A DNA stretch of 64,000 nt, taken from assembly GCF_024347535.1 (NCBI RefSeq), contig NZ_AP025497.1, forward strand, positions 2,976,001-3,040,000, given 5' to 3'. The stretch is from Vibrio kanaloae. GTDB taxonomy: Bacteria; Pseudomonadota; Gammaproteobacteria; Enterobacterales; Vibrionaceae. A program made the translations under genes and the position numbers. Each line of letters begins with the position of its first letter. Within the stretch, counting starts at the first letter, position 1. Under the pieces are notes generated by a model, which ran no database searches, was not told the DNA's origin, and was given only the letters and a program-made list of their open reading frames with translations. Positions 19,147-30,760 of this stretch are shown here, one piece after another.

Positions 19147-20649
19147 CTAGACTTCCTTGGTCACGCGCATCACTTCTTCTAGGGACGTTACCCCATTCAG
19201 AACTTTGCTCAAGCCATCCTCTCGAATACTTGGTGTTGTGCCACGAATTGCTTTCTCAATCGCTTGCTCGCCCGCTTCGCTGTGAATCAACTCTTGCACC
19301 GATTCATCAATCATCAATAGTTCATGGATACCGGTACGGCCTCGGTAGCCCTTGTGACCACACTCTTCACAACCTTTCGCATGATAAAGGGTCAGGCTTT
19401 CTTTTTTCTTCAATCCAAACAGTTTCTTCTGTTCTTTATCGGCTTCATAAGGTTCTTTACAGTGGTGACACAAGGTGCGAACTAAACGCTGAGCCAGAAC
19501 ACCAAGTAGTGAAGAAGAGGTTAAGAAGGGTTCAATCCCCATATCGCGCAGACGGGTAATCGCACCAATTGCGGTATTGGTGTGCAAGGTCGACATCACT
19601 AAGTGACCTGTCAAAGAGGCTTGTACCGCGATTTCTGCCGTTTCCAGATCTCGGATCTCACCAATCATGACGACATCGGGATCCTGACGAAGAATGGCAC
19701 GTAAACCACGCGCAAAGGTCATATCAACCTTAGGGTTTACTTGAGTCTGGCCAATACCATCAATATCAAATTCGATTGGATCTTCAACGGTTAGAATATT
19801 TCGTTCGTTGCTATTGAGCTCTTGCAGGCCGGCGTACAAGGTCGTTGATTTACCAGACCCCGTAGGCCCCGTCACCAAGATAATGCCGTGTGGGCGCTGA
19901 ATCAGCTTGCGGAAGTTTTCGTGGTTCTCTGCCGTCATGCCTAAACTGTGCAAATCTAGACGAGTGGCGTTTTTGTCCAATAGACGCATTACTACACGCT
20001 CGCCGTGCGAAGAAGGCATGGTTGATACACGAACATCGACCGCTCGGCCACCGATACGCAAAGAAATACGACCATCCTGTGGCACGCGTTTTTCAGCAAT
20101 ATCCAGCTTAGCCATCACCTTTACACGTGAAACCAACAACGGAGCCAGCTTACGACTCGGCGCGAGAACATCACGTAGTACACCATCAACCCGGAAACGG
20201 ATACAGAGTGACTTTTCAAAGGTTTCGATATGAATATCCGAAGCACCTTCTTTGATCGCTTCACCCAACATCGCATTGATTAATTTGATGATAGGCGCGT
20301 CATCCTCCGATTCGAGTAAATCTTCATCTTGAGGAAGCTCTTCTGCCAGAGAGAAGAAATCATCGTTGTCAGCACCAATATCTTCCATCAGTTGACGCGC
20401 TTCTGATGAGTCACGCTGATAAGCATCGGTCAGTTTTTTATCAAATTCGTCTGCAGTAATCGCTTGTGGTGTGAAACCACTTTTCACAACACGGCTGACT
20501 TCTATGATCGCCGCTGATTTCAGTGGTTCAACATAATAAAGTATCGGCGCACGCTCTGGATGCTGATATTCCAACACCATCTTATAGCGATTTGCAAAGC
20601 TAAACGGCAAGCGCTGATAAGTACGTGCCGCCCCTACCAATTCAGCCAT
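19147..20649 (-). CDS. epsE: Type II secretion system ATPase E
   Basis: A 500-residue hexameric ATPase. The N-terminal domain binds EpsL. The Walker A motif GPTGSGKS is at 261-268 (Lys267), the Asp box and Walker [10 protein letters not shown] follow near 330, and a four-cysteine zinc module (CHHC about 397, CEEC about 430) is present. It powers pseudopilus assembly at the inner face of the inner membrane. The ATG overlaps the epsD stop by one base (TAATG). Confidence 0.97.
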   Translation of the reverse strand: MAELVGAARTYQRLPFSFANRYKMVLEYQHPERAPILYYVEPLKSAAIIEVSRVVKSGFTPQAITADEFDKKLTDAYQRDSSEARQLMEDIGADNDDFFSLAEELPQDEDLLESEDDAPIIKLINAMLGEAIKEGASDIHIETFEKSLCIRFRVDGVLRDVLAPSRKLAPLLVSRVKVMAKLDIAEKRVPQDGRISLRIGGRAVDVRVSTMPSSHGERVVMRLLDKNATRLDLHSLGMTAENHENFRKLIQRPHGIILVTGPTGSGKSTTLYAGLQELNSNERNILTVEDPIEFDIDGIGQTQVNPKVDMTFARGLRAILRQDPDVVMIGEIRDLETAEIAVQASLTGHLVMSTLHTNTAIGAITRLRDMGIEPFLTSSSLLGVLAQRLVRTLCHHCKEPYEADKEQKKLFGLKKKESLTLYHAKGCEECGHKGYRGRTGIHELLMIDESVQELIHSEAGEQAIEKAIRGTTPSIREDGLSKVLNGVTSLEEVMRVTKEV

Positions 20650-22673
20650 TATTCTTGTTCCATTTGATCGATGAACGCTTGGATTTCAGCCGGGTGATTC
20701 ATGCTTTCGCCAAACTTGGGTAATACTGGGATATTGTCGTCATCCATTAGTTTCAAACCTTGCTCAGACTTATACAGCTGCTCAGCACGGATGAAGTTGT
20801 ATTTACGCTGAGTAATACCATCTGCCGTCATGCCATCACGAATGATGGTTGGTTTAATGAAGACCATTAGATTCTTTTTCTCGACCTGAGTACTGGTTGA
20901 TTTGAACAAATGTCCAAGTACTGGAATATCACCCAAGAACGGCACTTTAGATTCACTTTCCAATGCGCGTTCATCAATCAAACCACCCAACACCAGCATT
21001 TGTCCATCTTGAACAATCACTGACGTATTTAGCTGTCGCTTAGCAAAACGCACGTCAACCGCACCATTTGCGCCCAATACGTTCGATACTTCTTGTTCGA
21101 TTTGCAGCTGAACCGAGTCACCTTCATTGATTTGTGGCACGACTTTCAGCTTGATACCCACTTCTTTACGCTCAACCGTCTGGAATGGGTTGTCGTTACT
21201 TGAACCCGCCGTCGAACCGGTTAAAACCGGCACCTCTTCACCCACAATGAACGACGCTTCGCCGTTATCCATTACTGTGATGCTTGGGGAAGATAGGATG
21301 TTTGAATTGGAATCGGTGGCTACCGCACTGATCAATGCTGTCCAGTCGCCCATTACCACACTCATCGCAGCGCCATTAACACCAGAAAGAGCAGAAGCCA
21401 AACTTGAGTAGTCACCTTGTTCAGTAGTCGTTTCATTTCTCAGGAAGTTATTATTCTCATCGTAAACGGCTTTAGTTGTCGTTGAGTCTTTCGCTTCTTC
21501 TAGGCCAACCATCACACCACCAATCGATGCACCAGTATTGCTGTACTGAATCATGGCACCCGTTTCTAGGTTACCCCATTGCACGCCAAGGTTAACGCCA
21601 TCGCCTTCGGCCATTTCAACAATCAAAGCTTCAATCAATACTTGAGCACGACGAATATCCAGTTGCGCGATCACGTCTTGCAATGCGTTCATAATGTCCG
21701 GCTGAGCGGTAATAACCAGAGAGTTGGTATCACTGTGCGCCGAGATCATCACTTGGTTGCGTTGAGACGAGCTGCCTTTAGTCGATGATTGCTTCTCTGA
21801 CTGTAGGTTGTCCGACACGCCCTTTAACACATCGACAAGATCTTCGGCTTTTGCGTACTTAAGATAGATAACTTGGTTGTTGCCCTTGGTCGCCATTTCG
21901 ACATCAAGTTGCTCGATAAGCTTTCTTAAACGGCTACGAACTTTAGGGTCACCAGAGATAAGAATCGCATTGGTACGCTCATCAGCGACTAATTTTGGTT
22001 GCAGAAATGCTGGCGTATTTTTAGCATCGTTGGTTTTGCTCAGTGCATCCACGATACGTACCATTTCGGCCGCAGACGCATTTTTTAACTCAACCACCTC
22101 AACCTCTTTGTCACCAGCTTGGTCAACACGCTTGATGATTTCCGCTAAGCGATTGACCACCGCTGCACGGCCAGTAATCAAGATGATATTAGCGGGATCG
22201 TAGTGCACGACGTTACCCGCGCCAGCATTGTCATTCAGTTGACGAAGCAAAGGAGAAAGTTCGCGAACCGAGACATTGCGAACGGTTACAACACGTGTAA
22301 CCACGCTGTCACCTTTAATCGAATCACGCTCACCGACAACGGGGATTGCCGATGTTTTTGAGTCTTTAGCTTTGATTACCTTGAGAACCCCCGAGTCCAT
22401 TTCAACGACCGCGTAGCCGTACACTTCTAACACGTTTAAGAAGAAGCTGTAATATTGTTCTTCGTTGAGTACATCATAGCTACGGACATCGATTTTACCG
22501 CGCACCGATGGGTCAACGATGATCGTCTTCTCTAGATTACGGCCAACAATATTAATAAACTCTTGAATGTCAGTGCCCTTAAAACTAGCACTAAAATCAC
22601 TAGCGATGGCTGCGGGGGCGCAGATTAAGCTTCCTGCCAATAACCACGCACTTTTCTTAAACCAATGCTTCAC
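20649..22673 (-). CDS. epsD: Type II secretion system secretin D
   Basis: A 674-residue outer-membrane secretin from a GTG at 22673 with GGAG upstream. The Sec signal peptide [20 protein letters not shown] ends near AIASD. Then come N0 ([20 protein letters not shown]), N1-N3 domains with NxxxxxLI-type repeats, a Ser/Gln-rich linker in N3 ([15 protein letters not shown]) and the secretin barrel with VPVLTG and [11 protein letters not shown]. It forms the channel through which folded exoproteins leave the cell. Confidence 0.97.
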   Translation of the reverse strand: MKHWFKKSAWLLAGSLICAPAAIASDFSASFKGTDIQEFINIVGRNLEKTIIVDPSVRGKIDVRSYDVLNEEQYYSFFLNVLEVYGYAVVEMDSGVLKVIKAKDSKTSAIPVVGERDSIKGDSVVTRVVTVRNVSVRELSPLLRQLNDNAGAGNVVHYDPANIILITGRAAVVNRLAEIIKRVDQAGDKEVEVVELKNASAAEMVRIVDALSKTNDAKNTPAFLQPKLVADERTNAILISGDPKVRSRLRKLIEQLDVEMATKGNNQVIYLKYAKAEDLVDVLKGVSDNLQSEKQSSTKGSSSQRNQVMISAHSDTNSLVITAQPDIMNALQDVIAQLDIRRAQVLIEALIVEMAEGDGVNLGVQWGNLETGAMIQYSNTGASIGGVMVGLEEAKDSTTTKAVYDENNNFLRNETTTEQGDYSSLASALSGVNGAAMSVVMGDWTALISAVATDSNSNILSSPSITVMDNGEASFIVGEEVPVLTGSTAGSSNDNPFQTVERKEVGIKLKVVPQINEGDSVQLQIEQEVSNVLGANGAVDVRFAKRQLNTSVIVQDGQMLVLGGLIDERALESESKVPFLGDIPVLGHLFKSTSTQVEKKNLMVFIKPTIIRDGMTADGITQRKYNFIRAEQLYKSEQGLKLMDDDNIPVLPKFGESMNHPAEIQAFIDQMEQE

Positions 22674-22714
22674 GTACTTCTCCTACACTTTCGTCCTTGG
22701 TTAGACGCAAAGTT

Positions 22715-23641
22715 CTAAAATTCAATAAATACTTCATGTTGTTGACCATCTCGCTCAACGACGAGATTTAGCTCGGTTAGCTCTGAGATTGATCGGAATA
22801 TGTTGCCCATAGCGGCAGGGTCAGTCAGATCTTGTCCATTTAACTGAGTAGCAATATCCCCGTTTTGGAGCCCAACAGAGTTAAAAAGTTCTGAATCTTT
22901 GCCAGGGCTCACACGATAACCGATCACTTGATCGTCACGCTTTACCTGAGATAAACGAACATATTGGAAAATTTGTTGTGGATCCTCCATTATCTTCGCT
23001 TTTATTTCATCAAGCTTCTCTTCTGCAGAAGCTGGGTTATTGCCACGAACTGAAGAAGAAGCGCGAGGTGGCGCAGGTTCAGATACGGCTAAACGTTTGT
23101 ATTCAATACCTTCAAGCATCAGGGTTTCATCTCGCCCTGAGTTATCAATAATGACACGATCCACTAACACCGCTTTGAGCTTAGCTCGAGTGCCTTCTAT
23201 TACTTCGTTAATTCCGTAGGTTGCTTGTGTGCCACGATTAGCAATCACAGCTAAGCTTAATTTGGGTTTAGAACTGGCGACCGCCCCCACTAAAATCAGG
23301 TTCAACCGTGTCTTTGGCGCATCTTGGATAACTTGCTGTTCAACGACAGCGGGCGTGGTTGGGTTATAGGCGCCAAAAAGGTTACTCTGTTGCAAAGAAG
23401 AGATATCAAGGGTCGGTTGAAGTGCTGAAGAAGAAGATGAAACAGACGCTTTCCAAGGCACAACCGTTTGCTCGGCAGGTACAAGAAACCATGCAAGCTG
23501 TCCTAAAATCCATGCTGAAGCAGCAATCAACAAACAACAAGTCGCTAGGCTTAGTTTCTGCTGAAATACAAATTTATTCTCTAATAAGCGGCTCAACACA
23601 GGTGAGTGTCCTATGCGATTTTTGAGCTCTAAAAAGTTCAC
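22715..23641 (-). CDS. epsC: Type II secretion system protein C
   Basis: A 308-residue protein from a GTG at 23641 with AGGG just upstream. A single N-terminal membrane span (LATCCLLIAASAWILGQLAW), an HR domain at roughly 85-190 (LFGAYNPTTP, LNLILVGAVASS) and a C-terminal PDZ domain (YRVSPGKDSELFNSVGLQNG). GspC links the inner-membrane platform to the EpsD secretin and helps select substrates. It is the first gene of the epsC-N operon, divergent from hslR. Confidence 0.94.
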   Translation of the reverse strand: MNFLELKNRIGHSPVLSRLLENKFVFQQKLSLATCCLLIAASAWILGQLAWFLVPAEQTVVPWKASVSSSSSALQPTLDISSLQQSNLFGAYNPTTPAVVEQQVIQDAPKTRLNLILVGAVASSKPKLSLAVIANRGTQATYGINEVIEGTRAKLKAVLVDRVIIDNSGRDETLMLEGIEYKRLAVSEPAPPRASSSVRGNNPASAEEKLDEIKAKIMEDPQQIFQYVRLSQVKRDDQVIGYRVSPGKDSELFNSVGLQNGDIATQLNGQDLTDPAAMGNIFRSISELTELNLVVERDGQQHEVFIEF

Positions 23642-23928
23642 TTCCCTTGCCCCTTTTCAAGACGACAAACGCTGAAAATCATTAAGCTTCCAACTTTTTC
23701 ATTCATTCGTTCGATACCAAGCGCATTTAAGCATAAGATCATGAATTATATCATAGCCAATTCATAAATCGGCATTAGATGGCTATTTTGTAATATGACT
23801 TGAAAAAAATGCCAACCGCCTCCACTTTAAGCTTCTACTTAATGTGATAAGCATCATCAAGAACATGTTGCGCTCTGTTAATTACAGTTAAACCACATTC
23901 ATTTTTCACTGAAAAGGCACAACCCTAT

Positions 23929-24315
23929 ATGAAAACTGTTGATGAAGCTGTCAGACTCGATAAATGGTTGTGGGCAGCTCGTTTTTACAAAACCCGCTCT
24001 ATTGCTCGCAACATGGTCGATGGTGGCAAAGTCCACTATAATGGTCAACGCAGCAAACCAAGTAAAATTGTCGAACTTGGGGCGGTGATTACACTGCGTC
24101 AAGGGAATGAAGAAAAAACGGTGACTATCGAGAAAATTTCGGCGCATCGTGGCGGGGCTCCGATCGCTCAAACACTCTATGAAGAAACCACCGAGAGCTT
24201 GGCAAAAAGAGAAGAGTTTGCGAAACAACGCAAGCTGAATGCTCATAACCCAGCTCCAGATCGTCGTCCGGATAAGAAGCAACGTCGTGACATCATCAAG
24301 TTCAAGACTCAATAA
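23929..24315 (+). CDS. hslR: Ribosome-associated heat shock protein Hsp15
   Basis: A 128-residue S4-like RNA-binding protein: RLDKWLWAARFYKTRSIARN at about 9-28 followed by GGKVHYNGQRSKPSK. The C-terminus is very basic (RRPDKKQRRDIIKFK). Hsp15 binds stalled 50S subunits carrying a nascent chain and helps recycle them. It lies 18 bases before hslO, the usual hslR-hslO pairing of heat-shock functions. AAGG precedes the ATG at somewhat long spacing. Confidence 0.94.
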   Translation: MKTVDEAVRLDKWLWAARFYKTRSIARNMVDGGKVHYNGQRSKPSKIVELGAVITLRQGNEEKTVTIEKISAHRGGAPIAQTLYEETTESLAKREEFAKQRKLNAHNPAPDRRPDKKQRRDIIKFKTQ

Positions 24316-24333
24316 GCTAGAAGGAATAGCCAA

Positions 24334-25227
24334 ATGGCAGACCCAATGTCTACAAGTAATGTTTTAAATCGCTACCTATTTGAAGACCTATCAGTACGTG
24401 GTGAATTGGTACAAATGGATGAAGCGTACCAACAGATTATTTCTAGCAAGGAATACCCAGCGCCAGTACAGAAACTGCTGGGTGAGCTATTGGTCTCAAC
24501 GACGCTACTAACGGCGACCTTAAAGTTTGAAGGTTCTATCACTATGCAGCTTCAAGGTGATGGCCCAGTATCTCTCGCTGTGATCAATGGTGATAATAAC
24601 CAGAAGATCCGCGGTGTTGCTCGCTTTGAAGGGGATATTGCTGACAACGCAGGCCTACACGACCTTATGGGTAAAGGCCATCTAGTGATCACTATCGACC
24701 CTAAGCAAGGTGAGCGTTACCAAGGTATCGTTGGCCTTGAAGGTGACACTCTAGCCGAGGTGCTTGAAGGTTACTTCGCTAACTCAGAACAGCTTAAGAC
24801 TCGTCTATGGTTACGCACTGGCGATCATGAAGGTAAAGCACACGCTGCTGGTATGTTACTGCAGGTTATGCCAGACGGCACAGGTACGCCAGACGACTTC
24901 GAACACCTAGAGCAGCTAACTGACACAGTTAAAAACGAAGAACTGTTCTCCCTAGAAGCGAACGAACTGCTTTACCGTTTGTACAACCAAGAGAAAGTAC
25001 AGCTGTTCACCCCACAACCGATTGAGTTCTACTGTGGTTGTTCACGTGAGCGGAGCGCGGCGGCTATCATTACGGTTGCTCAAGAAGAGATGTACGACAT
25101 CCTAAGTACCGAAGGTAGTGTTGCTCTGCATTGTGATTACTGTGGCACAAATTATTCATTCGACAAGAACGACGTTGATGCTCTGTACGCTGAAGCAGCC
25201 GATAAAGGCAGCAATACCGTTCATTAA
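24334..25227 (+). CDS. hslO: Redox-regulated holdase chaperone Hsp33
   Basis: A 297-residue protein with the redox-switch zinc cysteines in the C-terminal part: CGCSRE and CDYCGTNY (CxC...CxxC). Under oxidative stress these form disulfides, release zinc and activate the holdase. The N-terminal core ([33 protein letters not shown]) is typical. Second gene of hslR-hslO, with a terminator 32 bases downstream. Confidence 0.96.
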   Translation: MADPMSTSNVLNRYLFEDLSVRGELVQMDEAYQQIISSKEYPAPVQKLLGELLVSTTLLTATLKFEGSITMQLQGDGPVSLAVINGDNNQKIRGVARFEGDIADNAGLHDLMGKGHLVITIDPKQGERYQGIVGLEGDTLAEVLEGYFANSEQLKTRLWLRTGDHEGKAHAAGMLLQVMPDGTGTPDDFEHLEQLTDTVKNEELFSLEANELLYRLYNQEKVQLFTPQPIEFYCGCSRERSAAAIITVAQEEMYDILSTEGSVALHCDYCGTNYSFDKNDVDALYAEAADKGSNTVH

Positions 25228-25562
25228 TTTATAACGTACCCAAAACACGTAATTTACCCAAAAAGGTCAGCTGCAAGCTGGCCTTTTTTGTGATCAAAAT
25301 AGCGCAAAGCCCGTTACATCTCGTAATAAAATCACCGCTTAATTTTCATCAATTAATAATGTTCCTGCCCCTAGCGCAAAGGTTTGCGTACAGGATAGAC
25401 TAATTGGGCCAATATGTGACGAGGCACTTAAAACCTCAATGTTAATATGGATACTTTTTGAGCTGTATCCCTGTTTCCCCCGAGTCTCGTTGCTAGCATG
25501 GTGAGCAGATAACCATAAAAATTAATACAAAATCCCTACAAAATATCCTACAAGGAGCACCT
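25228..25562 (+). promoter_or_regulatory. hslO-pckA intergenic region
   Basis: It holds the hslO terminator, then about 270 bases with the pckA promoter and leader. A TGTGACGAGGCACTT stretch (near 25415) matches only one half of a CRP site, so catabolite control is possible but not shown. AAGGAG lies directly before the pckA ATG. I see no other gene here. Confidence 0.4.
25259..25289 (+). terminator. Terminator of hslR-hslO
   Basis: Stem AAGGTCAGC / GCTGGCCTT (one G-T pair) with a TGCAA loop followed by a T-run. Confidence 0.85.
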
Positions 25563-27188
25563 ATGACCGTTATGGAACATACAAAGGCTGCACAAATTGA
25601 TCTAACTAAGCACGGACTGACAGGCGTTACTGAAGTTCTTCGTAACCCTAGCTACGAGCAGCTATTCGTTGAAGAAACACTGCCAGGTTTAGAGGGCTAC
25701 GAAAAAGGCGTAGTAACGGAACTTGGCTCTGTTGCGGTTGACACTGGTATCTTTACTGGCCGCTCACCAAAAGATAAATACATTGTTAAAGATGACACGA
25801 CCCGCGATACCATGTGGTGGTCAGATCAAGGCAAAAATGACAACAAACCGATTACACCTGAATTATGGAATGAGCTGAAAGAGCTTGTAACAACTCAGCT
25901 ATCTGGCAAGCGCTTGTTTGTGATTGATGGTTACTGTGGTGCAAACCCAGATACGCGCTTAAGTGTTCGTATTATCACTGAAGTAGCGTGGCAAGCGCAC
26001 TTCGTTAAGAACATGTTCATTCGTCCAACTGACGAAGAGCTCGCAACGTTCGAACCTGATTTTGTGGTAATGAACGGTGCTAAAACAACCAACCCGAACT
26101 GGGAGAAGCAGGGCCTAAACTCTGAAAACTTCGTTGCGTTCAACCTGACAGAGCGCGTTCAAATCATTGGTGGTACTTGGTACGGCGGTGAGATGAAAAA
26201 AGGCATGTTCGCAATGATGAACTACCTACTTCCTCTGCAAGGCATTGCTTCAATGCACTGCAGTGCAAACGTTGGCGAGAAAGGTGACGTAGCCGTATTC
26301 TTCGGCCTATCAGGAACGGGGAAAACAACACTATCGACGGATCCTAAACGTGAGCTGATCGGTGATGATGAGCATGGTTGGGATGACGACGGTATCTTCA
26401 ACTTTGAAGGCGGTTGTTACGCGAAGACGATTCGCCTATCGAAAGAAGCGGAACCTGAAATCTACAACGCAATCCGTCGTGATGCTCTGCTAGAAAACGT
26501 AACGGTCCGTGGTGATGGTTCTATCGATTTTGATGACGGTTCAAAAACAGAAAATACTCGTGTTTCTTACCCGATTCACCACATCGAAAATATTGTTAAG
26601 CCAGTATCAAAAGCAGGTCACGCTAAAAAAGTTATCTTCCTGACTGCGGATGCATTTGGTGTGCTACCACCAGTATCGAAACTGACTCCTGAACAGACTA
26701 AATACCACTTCCTATCTGGATTTACAGCGAAGCTCGCGGGTACAGAACGCGGTATTACAGAGCCAACGCCAACGTTTTCTGCGGCATTTGGCGCTGCATT
26801 CCTAACGCTCCACCCAACTCAGTACGCTGAAGTACTCGTGAAGCGCATGGAAGCGGCTGGTGCAGAAGCTTACCTAGTTAACACAGGTTGGAATGGCAGT
26901 GGTAAGCGTATCTCTATCAAAGATACTCGCGGCATCATTGACGCTATCCTAGATGGTTCAATCGACAATGCAGATACTAAGGTTATCCCTATGTTTAACC
27001 TAGAAGTGCCACTCGCCTTGCATGATGTAGACTCGACCATTCTTGACCCACGTGATACGTACACTGACCCGCTACAGTGGGAGAGCAAAGCGAAGGATCT
27101 AGCAACACGATTCATCAACAACTTTGATAAATACACAGACAATGCTGAAGGTCAGTCACTGGTTGCGGCTGGTCCACAATTAGACTAA
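25563..27188 (+). CDS. pckA: ATP-dependent phosphoenolpyruvate carboxykinase
   Basis: A 541-residue protein of full length. The kinase P-loop [11 protein letters not shown], the PEPCK signature region [13 protein letters not shown], the metal-binding [12 protein letters not shown] and the adenine-binding NTGW segment are all visible. It converts oxaloacetate and ATP to PEP and CO2, the first committed step of gluconeogenesis, in the cytoplasm. The ATG has an AAGGAG site. It is monocistronic with its own terminator. Confidence 0.97.
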   Translation: MTVMEHTKAAQIDLTKHGLTGVTEVLRNPSYEQLFVEETLPGLEGYEKGVVTELGSVAVDTGIFTGRSPKDKYIVKDDTTRDTMWWSDQGKNDNKPITPELWNELKELVTTQLSGKRLFVIDGYCGANPDTRLSVRIITEVAWQAHFVKNMFIRPTDEELATFEPDFVVMNGAKTTNPNWEKQGLNSENFVAFNLTERVQIIGGTWYGGEMKKGMFAMMNYLLPLQGIASMHCSANVGEKGDVAVFFGLSGTGKTTLSTDPKRELIGDDEHGWDDDGIFNFEGGCYAKTIRLSKEAEPEIYNAIRRDALLENVTVRGDGSIDFDDGSKTENTRVSYPIHHIENIVKPVSKAGHAKKVIFLTADAFGVLPPVSKLTPEQTKYHFLSGFTAKLAGTERGITEPTPTFSAAFGAAFLTLHPTQYAEVLVKRMEAAGAEAYLVNTGWNGSGKRISIKDTRGIIDAILDGSIDNADTKVIPMFNLEVPLALHDVDSTILDPRDTYTDPLQWESKAKDLATRFINNFDKYTDNAEGQSLVAAGPQLD

Positions 27189-27249
27189 CCCACCTATCTG
27201 CTCGGGCTAAGTCAAAAACAAACGCCCATTTACAATGATATTTTGTAGC

Positions 27250-27275
27250 AAGCCCCTCTTTTGAGGGGCTTTTTT
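27250..27275 (+). terminator. Terminator of pckA
   Basis: Perfect 8-bp stem AGCCCCTC / GAGGGGCT with a TTTT loop and T-run. Confidence 0.92.
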
Positions 27276-27339
27276 GTTGATGCTTATCCCTTTTTGTTCC
27301 ACTCTGTTTGAGACTATTGAAATTTAAGGCTTTCAGGGA

Positions 27340-29310
27340 ATGAAAAAGGTATTCATGGTATTCGGTATTGTGCTGGCTATCGCCGTTGCGGTTATCGCTG
27401 CGTTATTATTAAGCCTGCAGACTCAATACCGTGCTGATGTTGCTAATTTTTTTATAAAACATACGCTTGAACAACCTCTACTCATTGAAGATGTTGAGTA
27501 TCAGGCGCCTTATCACATCACTTTGATGGGTATTATCCAAAACCGACCTGCAAAAAAGTCGCCTTTGTACATCGATAAAGTCAGTATATGGTTTAGCCCT
27601 AGTTCTATAGTTCAAGCCAAACTGGTCTTGGATTCAGTGTTGATCAGCGGTCTGCAGTTAGAAGTTGATGATTTAAAAAACCTCACATCGGTACTTACGC
27701 AGCCAAACCTCAAGCTTCACCAGTTGGCCATCAATAATCTAGATTTCTCGACCCCAGACTTTAATGCGCGAGGTATTGATCTTCAGATCTCCGCCCCCGT
27801 ATGGGACGGACACAACTCGTTATTACCTTATGGAAAAACCCAACTCTCAGCCACGCAACTGTATTGGCAAGACGAAGCATTCGATAACCTGTTGATTGAC
27901 CTCGAACTAAAGCCGAGTGACAGCACTCTTTATGGCGCTTCATTTGACTGGCGTGACGCTAAGGTTTCCGGTCAAGCAGAACAATATCAACATGACTGGT
28001 CTTTGGTGAATGTGACGATCGATGGTTTACGACTCAACCAAAAACAGACCCAAAGCCTATTGAACAAACAATGGGATATGACAGGTATCCAGATCAATCA
28101 CATCAACAGCTTAGATATTTTGCGTAGTGACCTAGAATGGGCAGACGGACATCTAGCATCCTTTGACGCCTCATTAGAAAACATACAGCTGCCTTTTGAA
28201 TTGTGGCAACAACAGAACGCCATTTTTTCTCTACAAGCTGAAGGCGTCACCTTAGACAATGACCAATTCATCGAGCCAAGCCTTAAACTCAACCTAGAGC
28301 CCAACCGGATTCAGATTGAAGACTTCTATACTCAGTTCCTTCAAGGCAGTGTTCAGCTCAATGGCAAGGTGACGCCTGATACCATTGACTTAGCACAGCT
28401 CGACCTGCAAGGCATCAAGTGGCTTACCGAAAGCCAAGATAACCACCTACCAGCCGCACGCCTAATACCGTGGCTGACACAACTCCAGAACGTCGAAATT
28501 AACCGACTTAACATAGAACGTAGCCAGTTCATCCAGCTCGCAGAAAAACCTTACTGGCAGATATCAGGGCTGCACGTAGAAGGGCATCAAGTCCAACTGT
28601 TACAAGATAGAAAGCTAGGCTTGTGGCAAGGAGATTTATTGGCAAGCGCCAACGATGCGAGCTATCAAAACATTCTCAGTGCTCAGCCTGTGATTGAGAT
28701 GAATAGCAAACAAGGAAAGTGGACGTTAACACGCCTGTTTATGCCATTGAAACATGGTTATATTGAAGCGAACGCCACCTTAGACTTCAGTCAAATCAGC
28801 AAGCCGTGGAGTGTCGATATCTCGGCTGATGGATTACCAATATCATTAATGTTACAACCATTGGAGTTACCACTCGATGCAACAGGCTACGGGGAGTTCG
28901 AACTTCAAGCTGCGGGTTTATATGGTGATTCGTTAATGCTTGGCTACTCAACCACTGGCCAACTCACCGGTAGCGTTCGCCAAGGGGTGATGACCTTTAA
29001 CGATACGCTTTCTGAGGCATCGACCGATAACGTGTTTGAAATCCCAGAATTCAATGCGAATTTTGACCGTGGACGTTTCACACTCGAACCAATGCACATT
29101 ATTGGTGCATCCGCAGCCGAGAAAGGTACGCAAAGGGTTCAAACGTTAAATGGTGAGGTAAAGGGAGAGCTCGACTTGCTTAAAACTGAGCGACATACGC
29201 TATCCATTACTCTGTCTGACCAATGCCATCAAATCTCAGGAAAGATCGACCAAGCTGAATATTCTGAGATAAATGACTGCCAACAAAAAAGCGCCACTCC
29301 GCAGAAGTAG
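27340..29310 (+). CDS. AsmA family-like membrane-anchored protein
   Basis: A 656-residue protein with one N-terminal membrane anchor (VFGIVLAIAVAVIAALLLSL at about 7-26), then a long beta-rich periplasmic region. Weak AsmA-like stretches are visible (YIEANATLDFSQISKPWSVD and the following GYGEFELQAAGLYGDSL), as in bridge-like AsmA/TamB lipid-transport relatives. Function is inferred from fold resemblance only: possible phospholipid traffic or envelope maintenance. It is a single gene between pckA and the convergent fabY. The last codons overlap a terminator for the opposite strand. Confidence 0.7.
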   Translation: MKKVFMVFGIVLAIAVAVIAALLLSLQTQYRADVANFFIKHTLEQPLLIEDVEYQAPYHITLMGIIQNRPAKKSPLYIDKVSIWFSPSSIVQAKLVLDSVLISGLQLEVDDLKNLTSVLTQPNLKLHQLAINNLDFSTPDFNARGIDLQISAPVWDGHNSLLPYGKTQLSATQLYWQDEAFDNLLIDLELKPSDSTLYGASFDWRDAKVSGQAEQYQHDWSLVNVTIDGLRLNQKQTQSLLNKQWDMTGIQINHINSLDILRSDLEWADGHLASFDASLENIQLPFELWQQQNAIFSLQAEGVTLDNDQFIEPSLKLNLEPNRIQIEDFYTQFLQGSVQLNGKVTPDTIDLAQLDLQGIKWLTESQDNHLPAARLIPWLTQLQNVEINRLNIERSQFIQLAEKPYWQISGLHVEGHQVQLLQDRKLGLWQGDLLASANDASYQNILSAQPVIEMNSKQGKWTLTRLFMPLKHGYIEANATLDFSQISKPWSVDISADGLPISLMLQPLELPLDATGYGEFELQAAGLYGDSLMLGYSTTGQLTGSVRQGVMTFNDTLSEASTDNVFEIPEFNANFDRGRFTLEPMHIIGASAAEKGTQRVQTLNGEVKGELDLLKTERHTLSITLSDQCHQISGKIDQAEYSEINDCQQKSATPQK

Positions 29311-29314
29311 CGCT
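29285..29314 (-). terminator. Terminator of the yihY-dtd-fabY unit, inside the convergent gene's 3' end
   Basis: On the minus strand, stem AGCGCTACT / AGTGGCGCT (one T-G pair) with a 7-base loop ends in TTTTTT. It overlaps the last codons and stop of the AsmA-like gene, about 60 bases after the fabY stop. Confidence 0.8.
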
Positions 29315-29373
29315 TTCAATCAATATCTGACTAAATCAATATATTGGTAAATAAACAGAGTACGAAGTGTGGG

Positions 29374-30309
29374 CTACTCGCTCACGTTAGTGTCTGTTGA
29401 TAGTATCTTTTTGTAATCAGGGATCAGCATATAGGTTCCCGTAAACTCCACCGCTTCCACATCGCCACTGCGAATCGTCACATGAATAATAATACGAGCC
29501 TTCCTGCCTGAAGCGAGGCGATCCAAGTCACCACTTATCCCATCTAGAGATGTCGCCGCAACCGGATTTTGCTCGACTGGGTGACGGTAGCGAATATTAC
29601 TGTCTGCCAGCACAATATCACCACTAAGGCCTCGCTCTTTCATCAGTAACCAAGTCATTCCCCAGCCCGTTAAGGTCGCTAAGGTAAAGGCCGAACCTGC
29701 AAACATAGTGTTGTGAGGATTGAGGTTGGGGTTCAACTGAGCACTACACTCAAACTGATAGCCAGTATACTGGTTGATCTTGATGCCCATTTTGTCACTG
29801 ATTGGGATTTGATGCTCCCAACGCTGCTGCAGTTCATTACACCATTCTGGTTTGCGAAGCACGTCAGCCATAGGGTCAAGGTGCTTAACCATCTGTTGAT
29901 GACGAACGGGGCCACGTTGGTCACTAATCTCACCGCGACATTCAAATTCATTCTTCTCATAGAATGAGATCGCATCTTCACGTGCATTACACACCAAACG
30001 CTTGGCCCCTTCTTGACGTGCCAGTGACTCTAACGCAACCAAGATAAGTGAGCCCATGCCTTTACTTTGGCGAGATTTCTTCACCGCCATGTAGCGGATT
30101 TGACCTTCTAGATCTGATGTAATATACAGGCGACCAATCGCCATTGGACGACCTCGACCATCCACAATCACACGATGATGACTCATAGGATCGTATTCAT
30201 CACGCTCTGAGCCAACGGGCATACGCCAAGGCTCACGCAGCATCTGCCATCGAAAATGGTAATACTTATTCAGTTGATTTTCGGTGGTTGGAGTTATGAG
30301 TTTAAACAT
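29374..30309 (-). CDS. fabY: Bifunctional GNAT acetyltransferase / hotdog thioesterase-like protein (YiiD/FabY)
   Basis: At 311 residues it carries an N-terminal GNAT domain (about 1-140; acetyl-CoA loop KKSRQSKGMGSLILVALE) fused to a C-terminal hotdog domain (about 160-300; NPHNTMFAGSAFTLATLTGW). The same fusion is found in E. coli YiiD, renamed FabY for its part in initiating fatty-acid synthesis. It is last in yihY-dtd-fabY, matching E. coli gene order. The cytoplasmic role in this species is inferred from homology. Confidence 0.88.
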   Translation of the reverse strand: MFKLITPTTENQLNKYYHFRWQMLREPWRMPVGSERDEYDPMSHHRVIVDGRGRPMAIGRLYITSDLEGQIRYMAVKKSRQSKGMGSLILVALESLARQEGAKRLVCNAREDAISFYEKNEFECRGEISDQRGPVRHQQMVKHLDPMADVLRKPEWCNELQQRWEHQIPISDKMGIKINQYTGYQFECSAQLNPNLNPHNTMFAGSAFTLATLTGWGMTWLLMKERGLSGDIVLADSNIRYRHPVEQNPVAATSLDGISGDLDRLASGRKARIIIHVTIRSGDVEAVEFTGTYMLIPDYKKILSTDTNVSE

Positions 30310-30325
30310 GCTTATTCCTTTAAGC

Positions 30326-30760
30326 TTAAACCTGTAGCCAGAATGTCACTGGACCATCATTAACCAACGACACTTTCATGTCGGCTGCGAATCGGCCACG
30401 TTCCGTTGGCAACACTGATTCACATTGGTCTGAGAAATAGTTGTAAAGACGCTCAGCATCTTCTGGGTGAGCACCACGAGAGAAACCCGCTCGTGTCCCT
30501 TTCTTGGTATCGGCTGGCAAAGTGAATTGAGACACCACCAATACCTTACCTTCTACCTGCTTCACGTTTAGATTCATTTTATCGTCTTCATCTCCAAAGA
30601 CACGATAAGTCGTTACTCGTTCCATCAAACGTTTGGCTTTGGCTTCGTCATCACCTTTTTCTACGCCTAACAGCACCAATAAGCCTTGCTCAATCTCCCC
30701 AACGACTTCGCCATCAACACGGACGGCAGCTTCACTTACTCTCTGGATCAGTGCTATCAC
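30326..30760 (-). CDS. dtd: D-aminoacyl-tRNA deacylase
   Basis: The GTG at 30760 (AAGGA 7 bases upstream) gives 144 residues beginning [20 protein letters not shown], the normal Dtd length; the longer open frame overlaps yihY further and is not needed. The catalytic [12 protein letters not shown] segment and the C-terminal [11 protein letters not shown] with the Gly-cisPro-type motif are intact. It removes D-amino acids from mischarged tRNAs. The start overlaps the end of yihY by 29 bases. Confidence 0.95.
   Translation of the reverse strand: MIALIQRVSEAAVRVDGEVVGEIEQGLLVLLGVEKGDDEAKAKRLMERVTTYRVFGDEDDKMNLNVKQVEGKVLVVSQFTLPADTKKGTRAGFSRGAHPEDAERLYNYFSDQCESVLPTERGRFAADMKVSLVNDGPVTFWLQV

Noticed and set aside
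18924..19559. Plus-strand open frame of 211 codons across epsF/epsE
   Set aside because: Lies opposite two well-supported eps genes; composition is antisense-like.
23899..24333. Minus-strand open frame of 144 codons over hslR
   Set aside because: Complementary to a recognised hslR gene; no family resemblance.
25405..25430. CRP site upstream of pckA
   Set aside because: Only one half-site (TGTGA) fits; the other half does not.
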